From Armatimonadota bacterium (lineage in GTDB: Bacteria; Armatimonadota; HRBIN16): a stretch of DNA of 64,000 nucleotides. The notes beneath the pieces were generated by a model that saw nothing but the letters and a program-made list of their open reading frames with translations, made no database searches and had not been told where the DNA came from. Positions 10,637-20,103 of this stretch are shown piece after piece. The DNA lies in assembly GCA_026003175.1 (NCBI GenBank), contig BPGT01000003.1, forward strand, positions 186,001 to 250,000, read 5' to 3'. How positions within the stretch are numbered: the first letter of the stretch is position 1; each line of letters begins with the position of its first letter. The translations under genes and the position numbers were made by a program.

Positions 10637-11712
10637 GCCACCACGCGCAGAAGGGTACTGCCCGCTGACTTTTGCGCCTGCTGCTCGGCAAGCCGTTTGC
10701 GGATGCGGGCAATCACCTTTGCGCGACTCTGGCAACCGGTGAGGCTACCGTCCTCCAGAAGAGCCTGTCCAGGGCACCGACTGCAATACTGCTTCACCTC
10801 GCAGGTCTGGCACTGCGTCAGGTCGTCGGGGGTGATGTTGCGCAGATGGCGCAGTTCACGTGAGCCGTACCATATCTCCAGAATAGACTTCTCGCGCACG
10901 TTGCCACAGGGGATGAGCATCTGCACGCAGGGATACACCTCGCCCCATGGGTTAATCGCCAGGCTATTGCGCCCCGCATCGCACATCTTCACCTTATCGT
11001 TCGGTCCCATGGAGGGTAGCCCCTTCTTTTTGAACACCCGCTCGTCGTCATACAACCTCATCAGCTCTTCTACCCCGATGCGCAGGTTGGTAGGGCACAT
11101 ATCGCCGTCGTTCATGGGGGCGATAGTGGGGTCGAAGCGGTACTCTGCGCCCAGCTCCTGGGCCATCTGCATGATGTCCTCGTACTGCCCAAAGCTGGAT
11201 GTCGCCAGGGGACACTTGAGGATAACGCGCTGCCCTAATGCGACCAGCAGCTTCACTGCCCGTATCACGCGGTCAAAACTACCTTTCACCTGCGTCATGG
11301 CGTCATGCGTTTCGGCATTGGAGCCGTACACGCTGATTTCTACCGTGAAGGGGTGCAGGGCGGCTATCTGTTCGGCGACTTTGGGGGTAACCAGCGTGCC
11401 GTTGGTGTATATCTTCAGCGCGAAGCGTTTCTTGCGGGCGTAGCGAGCGATATCAAAGAAATCCTTGCGCAACAACACCTCACCGCCGGTGAGCGTCAGG
11501 TATAGCGTGCCCGCCTCGGCGAGGTCGTCCATCACGCGACACCACTCTTCGGTACTCAGTTCACCGTCGGCTCGTTTGGGATGGTGCTGGTAGCAGTGCT
11601 TACAGCGCGTGTTGCATCGGTGCGTGAGTTCGAACATCACGTTAAAGGGGATAGCCCGCTCCACCGTCAGGTCGGAGATGTGCGCCAACAGCGAGAATCT
11701 TTCGCATTCCAT
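10633..11712 (-). CDS. Radical SAM enzyme with SPASM domain
   Basis: The ATG at 11712 (359 residues, MECERFSLL) follows a GCAGGAGGC ribosome site. Radical SAM enzymes cleave S-adenosylmethionine with a [4Fe-4S] cluster. The cluster ligands are Cys33, Cys37 and Cys40 in RCNTRCKHC, followed by the SAM-contact GGEVLLRKD. The C-terminal third contains spaced cysteines (KMCDAGRNSLAINPWGEVYPC, then CQTCEVKQYCSRC), the SPASM pattern that binds auxiliary clusters in peptide-modifying enzymes such as PqqE. I saw no precursor peptide gene next to it, so the substrate is unknown. Confidence 0.9.
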
Positions 11713-11863
11713 CCGTTTTGCCTCCTGCAGCAATGCTTAGCATGGCAATATTCTCGCATCGATGCGGCAATTCCTGCAAAAGTGCTTCGCCATATCTGAA
11801 GCGTGCCGGGCAATCTGCCGATAATTACCATGATACCGAAGCGTCCAATTGGAGGAGGATACG

Positions 11864-12556
11864 ATGAAACTCAGGGGCTTACTTGGCATAGCGCTGGCAT
11901 CAACGGTTGGCTTGTCGATGGCGGGATGTGGAGGGAGTATGTTTCGCAGTGCCAAAACAATTAACGATCCTTTGGCTCTCAGCGGGCGTTCTGCTGGGGT
12001 GAGTGTCGTTCTCGGCGGTGACGCCTTGACCAGGCAATTTTCTGCAGAAACACCTCGCCCACCATCGAACCCCAGCGAGGCGCTACTCACCTATTCTTTC
12101 GGTAATAACATCAACCTGGCACAGTACGAGGGAATGGAGACCCTGTCCATCAGTCAGGGTGTCCGACTGCGTTTCACCTTCACGCCCAACACTGGCATGC
12201 CCGGCGTCATCACGCTGCGCAACGTGTCTTTGCGCCTTTGGTTGTGGCTGACAGATAAAGACAGCCAAGACGTTGCACGCTCGGCACTACCCATAGAGCT
12301 GGCTTATAACGGTACGCTGACCATCGAAAGACAAACAGACGGTAGCTACCTTTCTCAAAATGTGATACCATTCTCCGTAAGAACGGACAAAGCGGATGGA
12401 TGGCAGCTGCTGAATATTCTGGCTTCCGGCACTGAAAACACGTTAACGGTAGACCTCTCTTTTACGGCAGAAACGGGTTCGTCCAATATTCCTGCAAACG
12501 CAGCCGCTCGGTTGAGTGTGGATTTCGAGACAAGTAGCGCCTATATCCAGTGGTAG
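11864..12556 (+). CDS. Secreted lipoprotein of unknown function
   Basis: The ATG at 11864 follows GGAGGAGG at 11851-11858; the product has 230 residues. A signal peptide ends in a lipobox (LSMAGC), so the mature protein is likely lipid-anchored at Cys23. The rest is beta-rich, with alternating hydrophobic and polar residues (VTLRNVSLRLWLWL, TVDLSFTAETG) and no motif I recognise. A strong terminator follows the stop, so the gene appears monocistronic. Confidence 0.75.
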   Translation: MKLRGLLGIALASTVGLSMAGCGGSMFRSAKTINDPLALSGRSAGVSVVLGGDALTRQFSAETPRPPSNPSEALLTYSFGNNINLAQYEGMETLSISQGVRLRFTFTPNTGMPGVITLRNVSLRLWLWLTDKDSQDVARSALPIELAYNGTLTIERQTDGSYLSQNVIPFSVRTDKADGWQLLNILASGTENTLTVDLSFTAETGSSNIPANAAARLSVDFETSSAYIQW

Positions 12557-12579
12557 TAGAAAATTTTGCTGAATCGCTT

Positions 12580-12611
12580 GCTCGTGCGCTATGGGGTGCA
12601 CGAGCTTTTTT
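12580..12611 (+). terminator. Rho-independent terminator after the lipoprotein gene
   Basis: Eight-base stem GCTCGTGC / GCACGAGC at 12580-12587 and 12598-12605, followed directly by a run of T. Confidence 0.85.
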
Positions 12612-12934
12612 GTTCGGCTCATACGACTGTCTCTCGCTCTTTCCGATGGCAAGGATTTTGCCGATCTGGTGCGGGTAGATTCAGGTGCCTTCACGGTTGC
12701 AGCCATTCCCTTACAGAAAGAGGCTAACCTGCGCTGGCATCAAGCCCTGCGAAGGCAGGATATGGTTTGAAGGGGTGCGGTTATAACCACAAAGAATACG
12801 CTCCCACCAAACCGGCTCAACAGGCGTTGGGAGAGGAACGTTCCGTATTTCTGATGGACCTGAATGGCGCCTGTGAGTGTTCCAATATCCTACTCCGTCT
12901 TCCTGCACGTGGGGAACCGTTGCTGAGTTCAATA
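12612..12934. other. Intergenic stretch without a convincing gene
   Basis: Between the two terminators nothing firm is visible. A 59-codon plus-strand frame (12591-12770) reads like ordinary protein in its second half but begins inside the terminator hairpin and has no ribosome site. It might be a decayed remnant. Confidence 0.5.
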
Positions 12935-12967
12935 GAAAAAGCAGAGGCAGTCTGCACTGCCTCTGCT
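12935..12967 (-). terminator. Rho-independent terminator for the minus-strand WD40-lipoprotein operon
   Basis: Eleven-base perfect stem AGCAGAGGCAG / CTGCCTCTGCT with a six-base loop. On the minus strand the stem is followed by TTTTT. It lies about 20 bases past the stop of the minus-strand lipoprotein. Confidence 0.9.
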
Positions 12968-12987
12968 TAGCACAGTATCTCAGTGTC

Positions 12988-13377
12988 TTAAAAGACGGGG
13001 GCATCTGGCGGAGGTACCAGCACCTCACCGCTTTGCGCAGTCTTACCTGTTCTGTCGGTAGCTCTGACCGTTACACGCAGGACGTTCTGGGGCAGTTCGA
13101 CACGATACCTGTTGCCATAATCTTGCGCCATCGTATATTGTCTGGTCAACAGGCTACCATCTACTGCCAGTACTTCTACCGTCTCTATCTCGCTGTCGTC
13201 GTATACCTGTGCCTCCACCAACACCTGATTGTTGGCGGAGCGTGTAGCTCTTACCCCGTCAATCACAGGGGCTGTCTGGTCGGTAATCCCTGGTGCACTA
13301 CCGCCTCCGCCGCACGCGCTCAAAATCCAGACAGCTACGAAGCCTGCTACTACCAGCAACCATCGATTGCGTTTCAT
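12988..13377 (-). CDS. Small lipoprotein with an Ig-like domain
   Basis: A 129-residue protein. Residues 1-22 are a signal peptide with lipobox LSAC followed by a Gly run, predicting lipid anchoring. The remainder (TAPVIDGVRATR, VYDDSEIETVEVLAVDG, VTVRATDRTGKTA) reads like a single bacterial Ig/Fn3-like beta-sandwich. The ribosome site AAGGAGG overlaps the stop codon of the preceding giant gene, 12 bases upstream, so the two are translated from one message and may be surface partners. Confidence 0.78.
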   Translation of the reverse strand: MKRNRWLLVVAGFVAVWILSACGGGGSAPGITDQTAPVIDGVRATRSANNQVLVEAQVYDDSEIETVEVLAVDGSLLTRQYTMAQDYGNRYRVELPQNVLRVTVRATDRTGKTAQSGEVLVPPPDAPVF

Positions 13378-13389
13378 CCCACAGCCTCC

Positions 13390-16300
13390 TTATCGTGTCA
13401 AGACGATGGGTAGCATGGTGCGTACCACCTGCCCGTCAGAGCTGCTGGCTCGTATCTCCGCCACGTAGGCTCCGGCAGGAAGGGCGATACCGTTGCTATC
13501 TCGCCCGTCCCATGTTATCTGTTGCACACCAGCGGAGCGAGTGATTCCGCTTACCAGCCTGCGCACCATCTTGCCGTTTGCCATGATGCTAACATCCACC
13601 TGCGCTACGTCGCTCAGCTGGTAGCTGATGGTGTAGCGTCCGCCAGTGCTGCGTCCACCGCTTACCCGTGCGTGCATAATCTTGAGCAACTGATTGGCAG
13701 GCAGCATCTCGATGCGGAATCGGTACTCGCCACCTTGTCGGCTAACAGCGAAGGTATGCGAGCTGGTAGTGCGCAGGAACTTCCTTTCGCCGGTCTGTAG
13801 GTCCACCAGCACGGGGTTCACTCCACGAGGAGTGGTATGCGTCCCTTGCCACAGCAGAACGGCACTGTCTGTGCTACCTGCGGGGACCTGAACCACTACC
13901 TCCCATGGAGTGTTTGCCCTTCCCTCGGCGCGCAGGTCGGCGGCTAGCTGAGTGCCCTGCCGGGCAAGATACATTTTAGGTATGGGCGAAGAAGACGGGG
14001 GATCAGGCGGTAGACCAACAGTGATATCCTGTGCAGAACGACTACCGCCGATAAACACCCCGCTGAGATGCGTACCGAGCTGCACCTGCAATCGAATCGA
14101 CCACGGTCCGGGAGTTTGTTCGGTAACAAGCCTGTTATGTGCCTGCTCTCGCCGTGAAGGAGCTATCACCAGATCGCACTCCTGGTGGGCGTATATCCAG
14201 TAACCTTGCCAGGGAGCCAACTGTGTCTGTGCGCCCGGCACAATGTTCGGTTCGTGAACGAGCTGATATCGTGCCTGCTCCGCGTTCCAACCCCACGCGT
14301 ATCCGGCAATCCAGCCAACCTGGCGTGCTTGTGTCAGGGTCAATTCCTCGCTGTTGCGACGTACCCGTATCGCGTCCGAGCTCCACGTGACCGGCATCAG
14401 CAGCGGGCTGCTGATATGGTTCCATCCAGCCTTCAAGTGAATGGTGACAGGCGATGTCACAGGCGCACCGCTGATAATCAACCGCGCGGCTGCCCCCGGC
14501 TTCATCCAGTAGCCTGTGCCAGGCACCAGCACTTCGTCTGGTGCTACTTCGCGATACTGCCATGTGGTGGGATCCCAAACACGCATGGGGACATCTGCCA
14601 GCCCCAAATCGGCTTTGGTCTTGTTGCCCACCTGAAGGCTTAATCCCCATGCAGAAAGGGCTGCTGGAACCTCAACGAGCACCTTGTCCGACACGGTGAA
14701 CCTGCCCTCGGCTGCTGCACCCTCCGAACCTTTGGCGTCTTGTGCTTTGACACGCCACATCCACTCGCCTGATGCTAACTCGGTGGGTAGAGTGTAGGTG
14801 AGACGCTTCCCGCTGTCCACAAACTCCGTCTGCTGCGTGATGGTGTTCTCACCCTGCACTAACTCCATCAGGAAGCGCACCTGGTCACCTTCATCATCAC
14901 TGGCACGCAGCACAAAGGTCGGTGCAGGAGCCACCACCGCGCCGTCTGCAGGCTCTATGACCTCAGGTGTCAGCGGAGCGCGGTTGGCGGTGAAGGTGCG
15001 TGGTGCACTCCACTCTCCCTCCGAGCCTTTGGCGTCTACCGCCTTCACCTCATACTGCCACTGACCCGATGCCAACGCCTGTGCCTGAGGCAGGGTGAAG
15101 GTGAGCGAACGTCCGCTCTCACCAAACGGCGTCTCCACCGTCTGCTGCGTCTCGCCCTGAGTGAAGCGCAGCACGAACTTCACCTGGTCGCCTTCGGCGT
15201 CGCTAGCACGCAGGCGGAAGGTGGGTGTGGGCGAGACCACCACACCGTCCTCAGGTTCCAGCACCTCTGCCACCTGTGGCGCACGGTTGGCGGTGAAGGT
15301 GCGCGGTGCACTCCACTCTCCCTCCGAACCTTTGGCGTCTTGTGCTTTGACACGCCACGTCCACTCGCCTGAAGCCAGTTCGGTGGGCAGAGTGTAGGTG
15401 AGACGCTTCCCGCTGTCCACAAACTCCGTCTGCTGCGTGATGGTGTTCTCACCCTGCACTAACTCAATCAGGAAGCGCACCTGGTCACCTTCATCATCAC
15501 TGGCACGCAGCACAAAGGTCGGTGCAGGAGCCACCACCGCGCCGTCTGCAGGCTCTATGACCTCAGGTGTCAGCGGAGCGCGGTTGGCGGTGAAGGTGCG
15601 TGGTGCACTCCACTCTCCCTCCGAGCCTTTGGCGTCTACCGCCTTCACCTCATACTGCCACTGACCCGATGCCAACGCCTGTGCCTGAGGCAGGGTGAAG
15701 GTGAGCGAACGTCCGCTCTCACCAAACGGCGTCTCCACCGTCTGCTGCGTCTCGCCCTGAGTGAAGCGCAGCACGAACTTCACCTGGTCGCCTTCGGCGT
15801 CGCTAGCACGCAGGCGGAAGGTGGGTGTGGGCGAGACCACCACACCGTCCTCAGGTTCCAGCACCTCTGCCACCTGTGGCGCACGGTTGGCGGTGAAGGT
15901 GCGCGGTGCACTCCACTCTCCCTCCGAACCTTTGGCGTCTTGTGCTTTGACACGCCACGTCCACTCGCCTGAAGCCAGTTCGGTGGGCAGAGTGTAGGTG
16001 AGACGCTTCCCGCTGTCCACAAACTCCGTCTGCTGCGTGATGGTGTTCTCACCCTGCACTAACTCAATCACGAAGCGCACTCGGTCGTTGTTGGCATCTT
16101 CTGCCCTCAGTTCGAAAGTTGGTGCAGGCGGTACTATCGCACGGTCGGTTGGGCTAAATACCTGAGGCACAAATGGCGGCACATTGTACGGAGCTTCACG
16201 CACGCGCCACAGGGCTACCGCATCATCTCCTGCGGAGGCAGCGTAAACGCCGTCTCTCGATAGCGCTACCGAACGAACTGCGCGCGTATGCCCGCGTAAT

Positions 16301-18087
16301 ACCTTGATGGGCACCAAATCCGGAACAGACCAGTAGCGTACTGTGTTGTCCTCTCCTCCAGATACCAGGAAACTGCCGTCTACCGAGAAAGCTATGGAAT
16401 AGACAGGTCCTTCATGCCCACTTAAAGTGCCAAGTAGAGACCAGTCTGTCGTACGCCATATTTTAACCTGTCCATCTTGACCTGCTGAGGCGAACAGGTT
16501 GTGCATTGGCGAGAAGGCGACAGCATAGGCTCGCCCCGTGTGAGCGTTTAGAGTGTTCACAAGTTGCCCATCGCTGACGCGGTATACTCCGACGGTGCCA
16601 TTGTCCAGCGCTGCCGCGATGAGGGTGTTATCTGGCGAGAAGGCTGCTGCGTACACATAGACATTTGCATCGATATCGCGCACCAATCCTCCTGTGCTGG
16701 TGTTCCACAAGCGAATGTGCCGGTCCTCGCACGTAGTAGCGAGCAAGGTATTGTCTGGAGAGAAGCTCACATGGTACACCCAGCTGGGATGAGCAAGAGC
16801 CACTAAGGAGCCTCCCGTGGTAGCGTTCCACAAACGCGCCGTGTTGTCTCTGCTACCTGTGGCTAGCCACTGACCGTTCGAAGAGAAGGCAACAGAGTAT
16901 ATCCAGTTACTGTGTGCGTTGATTGAGGCGGACTCTTCTCCACTGCTCAAATTCCTGAGTATCACACGCCCATCTTTGCCCGCTGAGGCAATGCGAGAAT
17001 CATCGGGGTAGACGGCTACAGCGGTAATATCGTCTGTGTGCTCTGCCAGCAGAGACAGCTGGGCTCCATCGCTCCATGGCCAGATTCGCACTGTGGCGTC
17101 ATCACTTCCCGACGCAATCTGCTGTCCGTTCGGCAGGAGCAGTACGGAACGCACTGCAAGAATATGACCACTCATAGTTCTTTGCAGACTGCCATCGCTC
17201 ACGCGCCAGACTTTCAGAACCGTATCTTCGCTGCCTGACACCACGTAACTTTCTCCTAGTCCATCTGTAACGAAGGTTACACTGGTTACCGGAGCGGAGT
17301 GCCCTGACAGACCTGACAGAGTAGAGATCAAAGTACCGCTGTTTGCATCCCAGATACACACCGTTCTGTCGTCACTGCCGGAGGCAACACGGCTTCCATC
17401 GGGTGAGAATGCCACCGCCCTCACGGCATGGTCGTGGCCCTCCAAAGTGCGAACAGCTGAACCATCGCTGGTTTGCCATATCCCTACCGTTCGGTCCTCA
17501 CTGCCTGAAGCGATCAGCTGTCCATCTGGTGAGAAGGCAATGCAGGTGACAGAACCGCTGTGCCCGGTGATTGTTCGCACCAGCGTGCCATCGCGCGTAT
17601 CCCACAGGCGTATCGTACCATCACGACTGGCTGAAGCCAGCAGGCTTCCGTCTGGCGAGAAGGCTACCGCGTTAATCCAGCTGGTATGACCCTGCAGGGT
17701 GTAGCGCAGGCTGTATGCCCTACCACTTTGGGAAATCTGCCAGACTTTGACCGTCTTGTCGTCGCTGCCGGAAGCCAGCAAGTTGCCATCCGGGGAGAAT
17801 GCGACGGCGTTCACGCGGTTATCGTGAGCAGGGATGACACTCATCAGCACTCTATCTTGCACACGATACAGGCTGATTGTTCCCTGGCTGGCGGGCACAG
17901 CCAGAACCCCTTGACTGCTCGAATAGGCGAGAGATTTTGGTTCCAGAACAGGACGGAACCAGATCAGTTCCGGAGGAAAACCTCCAGTAGCTTGCGATGT
18001 TGCCACGATAAGGCAGGTGAAGTAAACTGTAATAGCTAGGCTGAGCAGGTTTCTCCCTTGACCTCGTCGATAATGGTTGCCCACCAC
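13390..18087 (-). CDS. Giant secreted protein: 14 WD40 blades, Ig-like modules, FlgD-like end
   Basis: I place the start at the GTG at 18087 (1565 residues) because AAGGAGG lies eight bases before it; the longer frame to 18153 has no ribosome site. After a signal peptide come about 14 WD40 repeats (residues ~55-620, typical VAFSPDG...LASGS...W), enough for two seven-bladed propellers. Five Ig/Fn3-like modules of ~100 residues follow, alternating in two types, then a beta-rich region and a C-terminal FlgD-like Ig domain (ITWDGRDSNGIALPAGAY). The 3' half contains two exact 600-base tandem copies. Likely a cell-surface scaffold or binding protein; the ligand is unknown. Confidence 0.88.
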   Translation of the reverse strand: MVGNHYRRGQGRNLLSLAITVYFTCLIVATSQATGGFPPELIWFRPVLEPKSLAYSSSQGVLAVPASQGTISLYRVQDRVLMSVIPAHDNRVNAVAFSPDGNLLASGSDDKTVKVWQISQSGRAYSLRYTLQGHTSWINAVAFSPDGSLLASASRDGTIRLWDTRDGTLVRTITGHSGSVTCIAFSPDGQLIASGSEDRTVGIWQTSDGSAVRTLEGHDHAVRAVAFSPDGSRVASGSDDRTVCIWDANSGTLISTLSGLSGHSAPVTSVTFVTDGLGESYVVSGSEDTVLKVWRVSDGSLQRTMSGHILAVRSVLLLPNGQQIASGSDDATVRIWPWSDGAQLSLLAEHTDDITAVAVYPDDSRIASAGKDGRVILRNLSSGEESASINAHSNWIYSVAFSSNGQWLATGSRDNTARLWNATTGGSLVALAHPSWVYHVSFSPDNTLLATTCEDRHIRLWNTSTGGLVRDIDANVYVYAAAFSPDNTLIAAALDNGTVGVYRVSDGQLVNTLNAHTGRAYAVAFSPMHNLFASAGQDGQVKIWRTTDWSLLGTLSGHEGPVYSIAFSVDGSFLVSGGEDNTVRYWSVPDLVPIKVLRGHTRAVRSVALSRDGVYAASAGDDAVALWRVREAPYNVPPFVPQVFSPTDRAIVPPAPTFELRAEDANNDRVRFVIELVQGENTITQQTEFVDSGKRLTYTLPTELASGEWTWRVKAQDAKGSEGEWSAPRTFTANRAPQVAEVLEPEDGVVVSPTPTFRLRASDAEGDQVKFVLRFTQGETQQTVETPFGESGRSLTFTLPQAQALASGQWQYEVKAVDAKGSEGEWSAPRTFTANRAPLTPEVIEPADGAVVAPAPTFVLRASDDEGDQVRFLIELVQGENTITQQTEFVDSGKRLTYTLPTELASGEWTWRVKAQDAKGSEGEWSAPRTFTANRAPQVAEVLEPEDGVVVSPTPTFRLRASDAEGDQVKFVLRFTQGETQQTVETPFGESGRSLTFTLPQAQALASGQWQYEVKAVDAKGSEGEWSAPRTFTANRAPLTPEVIEPADGAVVAPAPTFVLRASDDEGDQVRFLMELVQGENTITQQTEFVDSGKRLTYTLPTELASGEWMWRVKAQDAKGSEGAAAEGRFTVSDKVLVEVPAALSAWGLSLQVGNKTKADLGLADVPMRVWDPTTWQYREVAPDEVLVPGTGYWMKPGAAARLIISGAPVTSPVTIHLKAGWNHISSPLLMPVTWSSDAIRVRRNSEELTLTQARQVGWIAGYAWGWNAEQARYQLVHEPNIVPGAQTQLAPWQGYWIYAHQECDLVIAPSRREQAHNRLVTEQTPGPWSIRLQVQLGTHLSGVFIGGSRSAQDITVGLPPDPPSSSPIPKMYLARQGTQLAADLRAEGRANTPWEVVVQVPAGSTDSAVLLWQGTHTTPRGVNPVLVDLQTGERKFLRTTSSHTFAVSRQGGEYRFRIEMLPANQLLKIMHARVSGGRSTGGRYTISYQLSDVAQVDVSIMANGKMVRRLVSGITRSAGVQQITWDGRDSNGIALPAGAYVAEIRASSSDGQVVRTMLPIVLTR
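14867..16066 (-). repeat. Two exact 600-bp tandem copies inside the WD40/Ig gene
   Basis: Bases 14867-15470 are identical to 15467-16070 by line-by-line comparison. Each 600-base unit encodes 200 residues, a pair of Ig-like modules. A third, slightly diverged half-unit precedes them (about 14722-14866). Confidence 0.95.
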
Positions 18088-18382
18088 TTGGGATTCCTCC
18101 TTACGCTGGTTTTGCTGAGAATCTGTAACGCTCTTGCCCCTCCCGCGAGGCAAGCAGGTACTTCGCTATCCGTTCCGTAATTATGGCAGTAGAGTTGGCT
18201 TTGTGTAGGGGTAGTTCCACCGAAAGCAACGATGAATACCCAGTCATGTTGCTGGTTGATGAAAAAAGGTAAACAAAAACACGAGCAGGGATGTCCTTGC
18301 CACTTTTGAACTGCCAGAGGAACCATTGTCCTGCCTGTCGAAGCTGCTCCTGACAAGCGAGCACTGTCAGGAGGGGCAAGCG
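18088..18382. other. Divergent intergenic region between the WD40 gene and araB
   Basis: About 295 bases that must hold promoters in both directions. It contains an A-rich segment (18260-18285) but no -35/-10 pair or operator that I can defend. Confidence 0.5.
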
Positions 18383-20080
18383 ATGCAACCCAAATATGTG
18401 ATCGGGCTGGACTATGGAACCAACTCCGTGCGCACGCTCGTGGTGCGCGTTCACGATGGATTTGAGGCTGGCACCTGCGTATTTGAATATCCCCATGGCG
18501 ACGCGGGCATCCTGCTGGATAGCGCAGACCCTAACCTCGCCCGCCAGCACCCCGCCGATTATCTGCAGGGAGCGGAGGTATCGGTACATGCGGCGCTGGA
18601 AGATGCCCGACGCAACGACCCTGATTTCGCCCCGGAGCGCATCATCGGCATCGGGGTAGACACCACTGGAAGCACGCCCCTGCCTGTGGACGAGAACGGC
18701 GTGCCCCTCGCCTTCCACAAGCGATTTCAGGACAATCTGAACGCGATGGCGTGGCTGTGGAAGGACCATACCTCCACCGAAGAGGCGGTCACCATCACCG
18801 AAACCGCGGCGAAGATGCGCCCGCAATACCTTGCCAAGTGCGGCAACTCCTACTCGTCCGAGTGGTTCTGGGCGAAGGTGTGGCACTGTCTGAACACCGA
18901 CCCCGAGGTGTTCGAAGCGGCGTATACGTGGGTGGAATGCGCTGACTGGATACCCGCTGTGCTCACGGGCAACGACCACCCCTCGCGTATCCTGCGGGGC
19001 GTGTGCGCCGCCGGACACAAGGCGCTGTACAACCCGCAGTGGGGCGGCTTGCCCGACAAAGAGTTTCTCGCCGCGCTGCACCCGAAGCTGGCGCAACTGC
19101 GCGACCGCCTGTACGATGTCGCCTATACTTCCGACCATCCCGCCGGACGCCTGACCGCCGAGTGGGCGGCGAAGCTGGGCTTGCCAGAGGGCATCCCCGT
19201 TGCGGTGGGGGCTTTCGACGCGCACCTGGGCGGCGTGGGCGCGGGCATCAAGCCGGGCACGCTGGTCAAAATCATCGGCACCTCCTGCTGCGATATGATG
19301 GTGGTTCCCAACACCGAACCGCTGGCGGACATCCCCGGCACCACCGGCATCGTGGACGGCTCCATCCTGCCCGGCTACTTCGGCATCGAACTGGGGCAGA
19401 GCGCGTTCGGCGACATCTATAACTGGTTCGTGAACTATATAGAACCGGGTGGACCCGACCTCGGCTCGCACGAGGCATTGACGGTAAAGGCACAGCAGCT
19501 GAAACCGGGGCAATCGGGTTTGCTTGCGCTGGACTGGAACAACGGCAACCGCTCCATCCTAGGCGACCAGCGGCTGGTGGGACTACTGGTCGGCCAGACG
19601 CTACACACCACCCCCGAAGAGATTTACCGCGCGCTGATTGAAGCCACCTGCTTCGGCTCGCTGGTAATCATGAACCAGCTGGAGAAGTACGGCGTGGCGA
19701 TCAAGGATGTGATTGCCTGCGGCGGCGTGGCGGAGAAGAACCCGCTGGTGATGCAGATTCTGGCGGACGTTAGCGGTCGCACCATCCGGCTGGCTCGTTC
19801 CTCACAGACTTGCGCGCTGGGTGCAGCGATTGCGGGCGCGGTCGTCGCCGGGAAGGAAGCGGGCGGTTACGCCACTTTTGAAGAGGCACAGGCGGCGATG
19901 TGCGGACTCAAAGATGTCGCTTACGAGCCGAACCCGCAGGCGCAGGCGGTGTACCGCGATCTGTTCGCGCTGTACAAAGACCTGCACGACGCCTTCGGCA
20001 CGCGCGAGTGGCAGGGCAACCTGCACCATGTAATGAAACGACTGATAGACATCCGCAACACTGCAAGGCAGGGTGCGTAA
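18383..20080 (+). CDS. araB: L-ribulokinase (FGGY family)
   Basis: The ATG at 18383 (565 residues) has GGAGGGG nine bases before it. The enzyme phosphorylates L-ribulose in L-arabinose catabolism. Evidence: the N-terminal phosphate-1 loop GLDYGTNSVRTLVV, the ribulokinase-type segments GVDTTGSTPLPVD and SYSSEWFWAK, the central GAFDAHLGGVGAGIKPGTLVKIIGTS, and the C-terminal FGGY/adenosine motif CGGVAEKNPLVMQILADV. Length and motif order match AraB rather than xylulokinase. AraA and AraD are not in the window. A CE15-like esterase follows 23 bases later, consistent with one operon for hemicellulose use. Confidence 0.93.
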   Translation: MQPKYVIGLDYGTNSVRTLVVRVHDGFEAGTCVFEYPHGDAGILLDSADPNLARQHPADYLQGAEVSVHAALEDARRNDPDFAPERIIGIGVDTTGSTPLPVDENGVPLAFHKRFQDNLNAMAWLWKDHTSTEEAVTITETAAKMRPQYLAKCGNSYSSEWFWAKVWHCLNTDPEVFEAAYTWVECADWIPAVLTGNDHPSRILRGVCAAGHKALYNPQWGGLPDKEFLAALHPKLAQLRDRLYDVAYTSDHPAGRLTAEWAAKLGLPEGIPVAVGAFDAHLGGVGAGIKPGTLVKIIGTSCCDMMVVPNTEPLADIPGTTGIVDGSILPGYFGIELGQSAFGDIYNWFVNYIEPGGPDLGSHEALTVKAQQLKPGQSGLLALDWNNGNRSILGDQRLVGLLVGQTLHTTPEEIYRALIEATCFGSLVIMNQLEKYGVAIKDVIACGGVAEKNPLVMQILADVSGRTIRLARSSQTCALGAAIAGAVVAGKEAGGYATFEEAQAAMCGLKDVAYEPNPQAQAVYRDLFALYKDLHDAFGTREWQGNLHHVMKRLIDIRNTARQGA

Positions 20081-20103
20081 TTTACCAGGAGGCAGAAGAG
20101 CAA

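Noticed and set aside
12591-12770. 59-codon plus-strand frame ending RWHQALRRQDMV
   Set aside because: The sequence looks protein-like but starts inside a terminator stem with no ribosome site; kept only as a possible relic.
14722-16070. CRISPR-like tandem array
   Set aside because: Repeats are 600 bases, contiguous and coding; no short repeat-spacer pattern.
18101-19513. Long minus-strand frame of 470 codons opposite araB
   Set aside because: It lies antisense to a well-supported kinase gene, has no ribosome site and a composition rich in Arg, Gln, His and Val typical of a shadow frame in GC-rich DNA.
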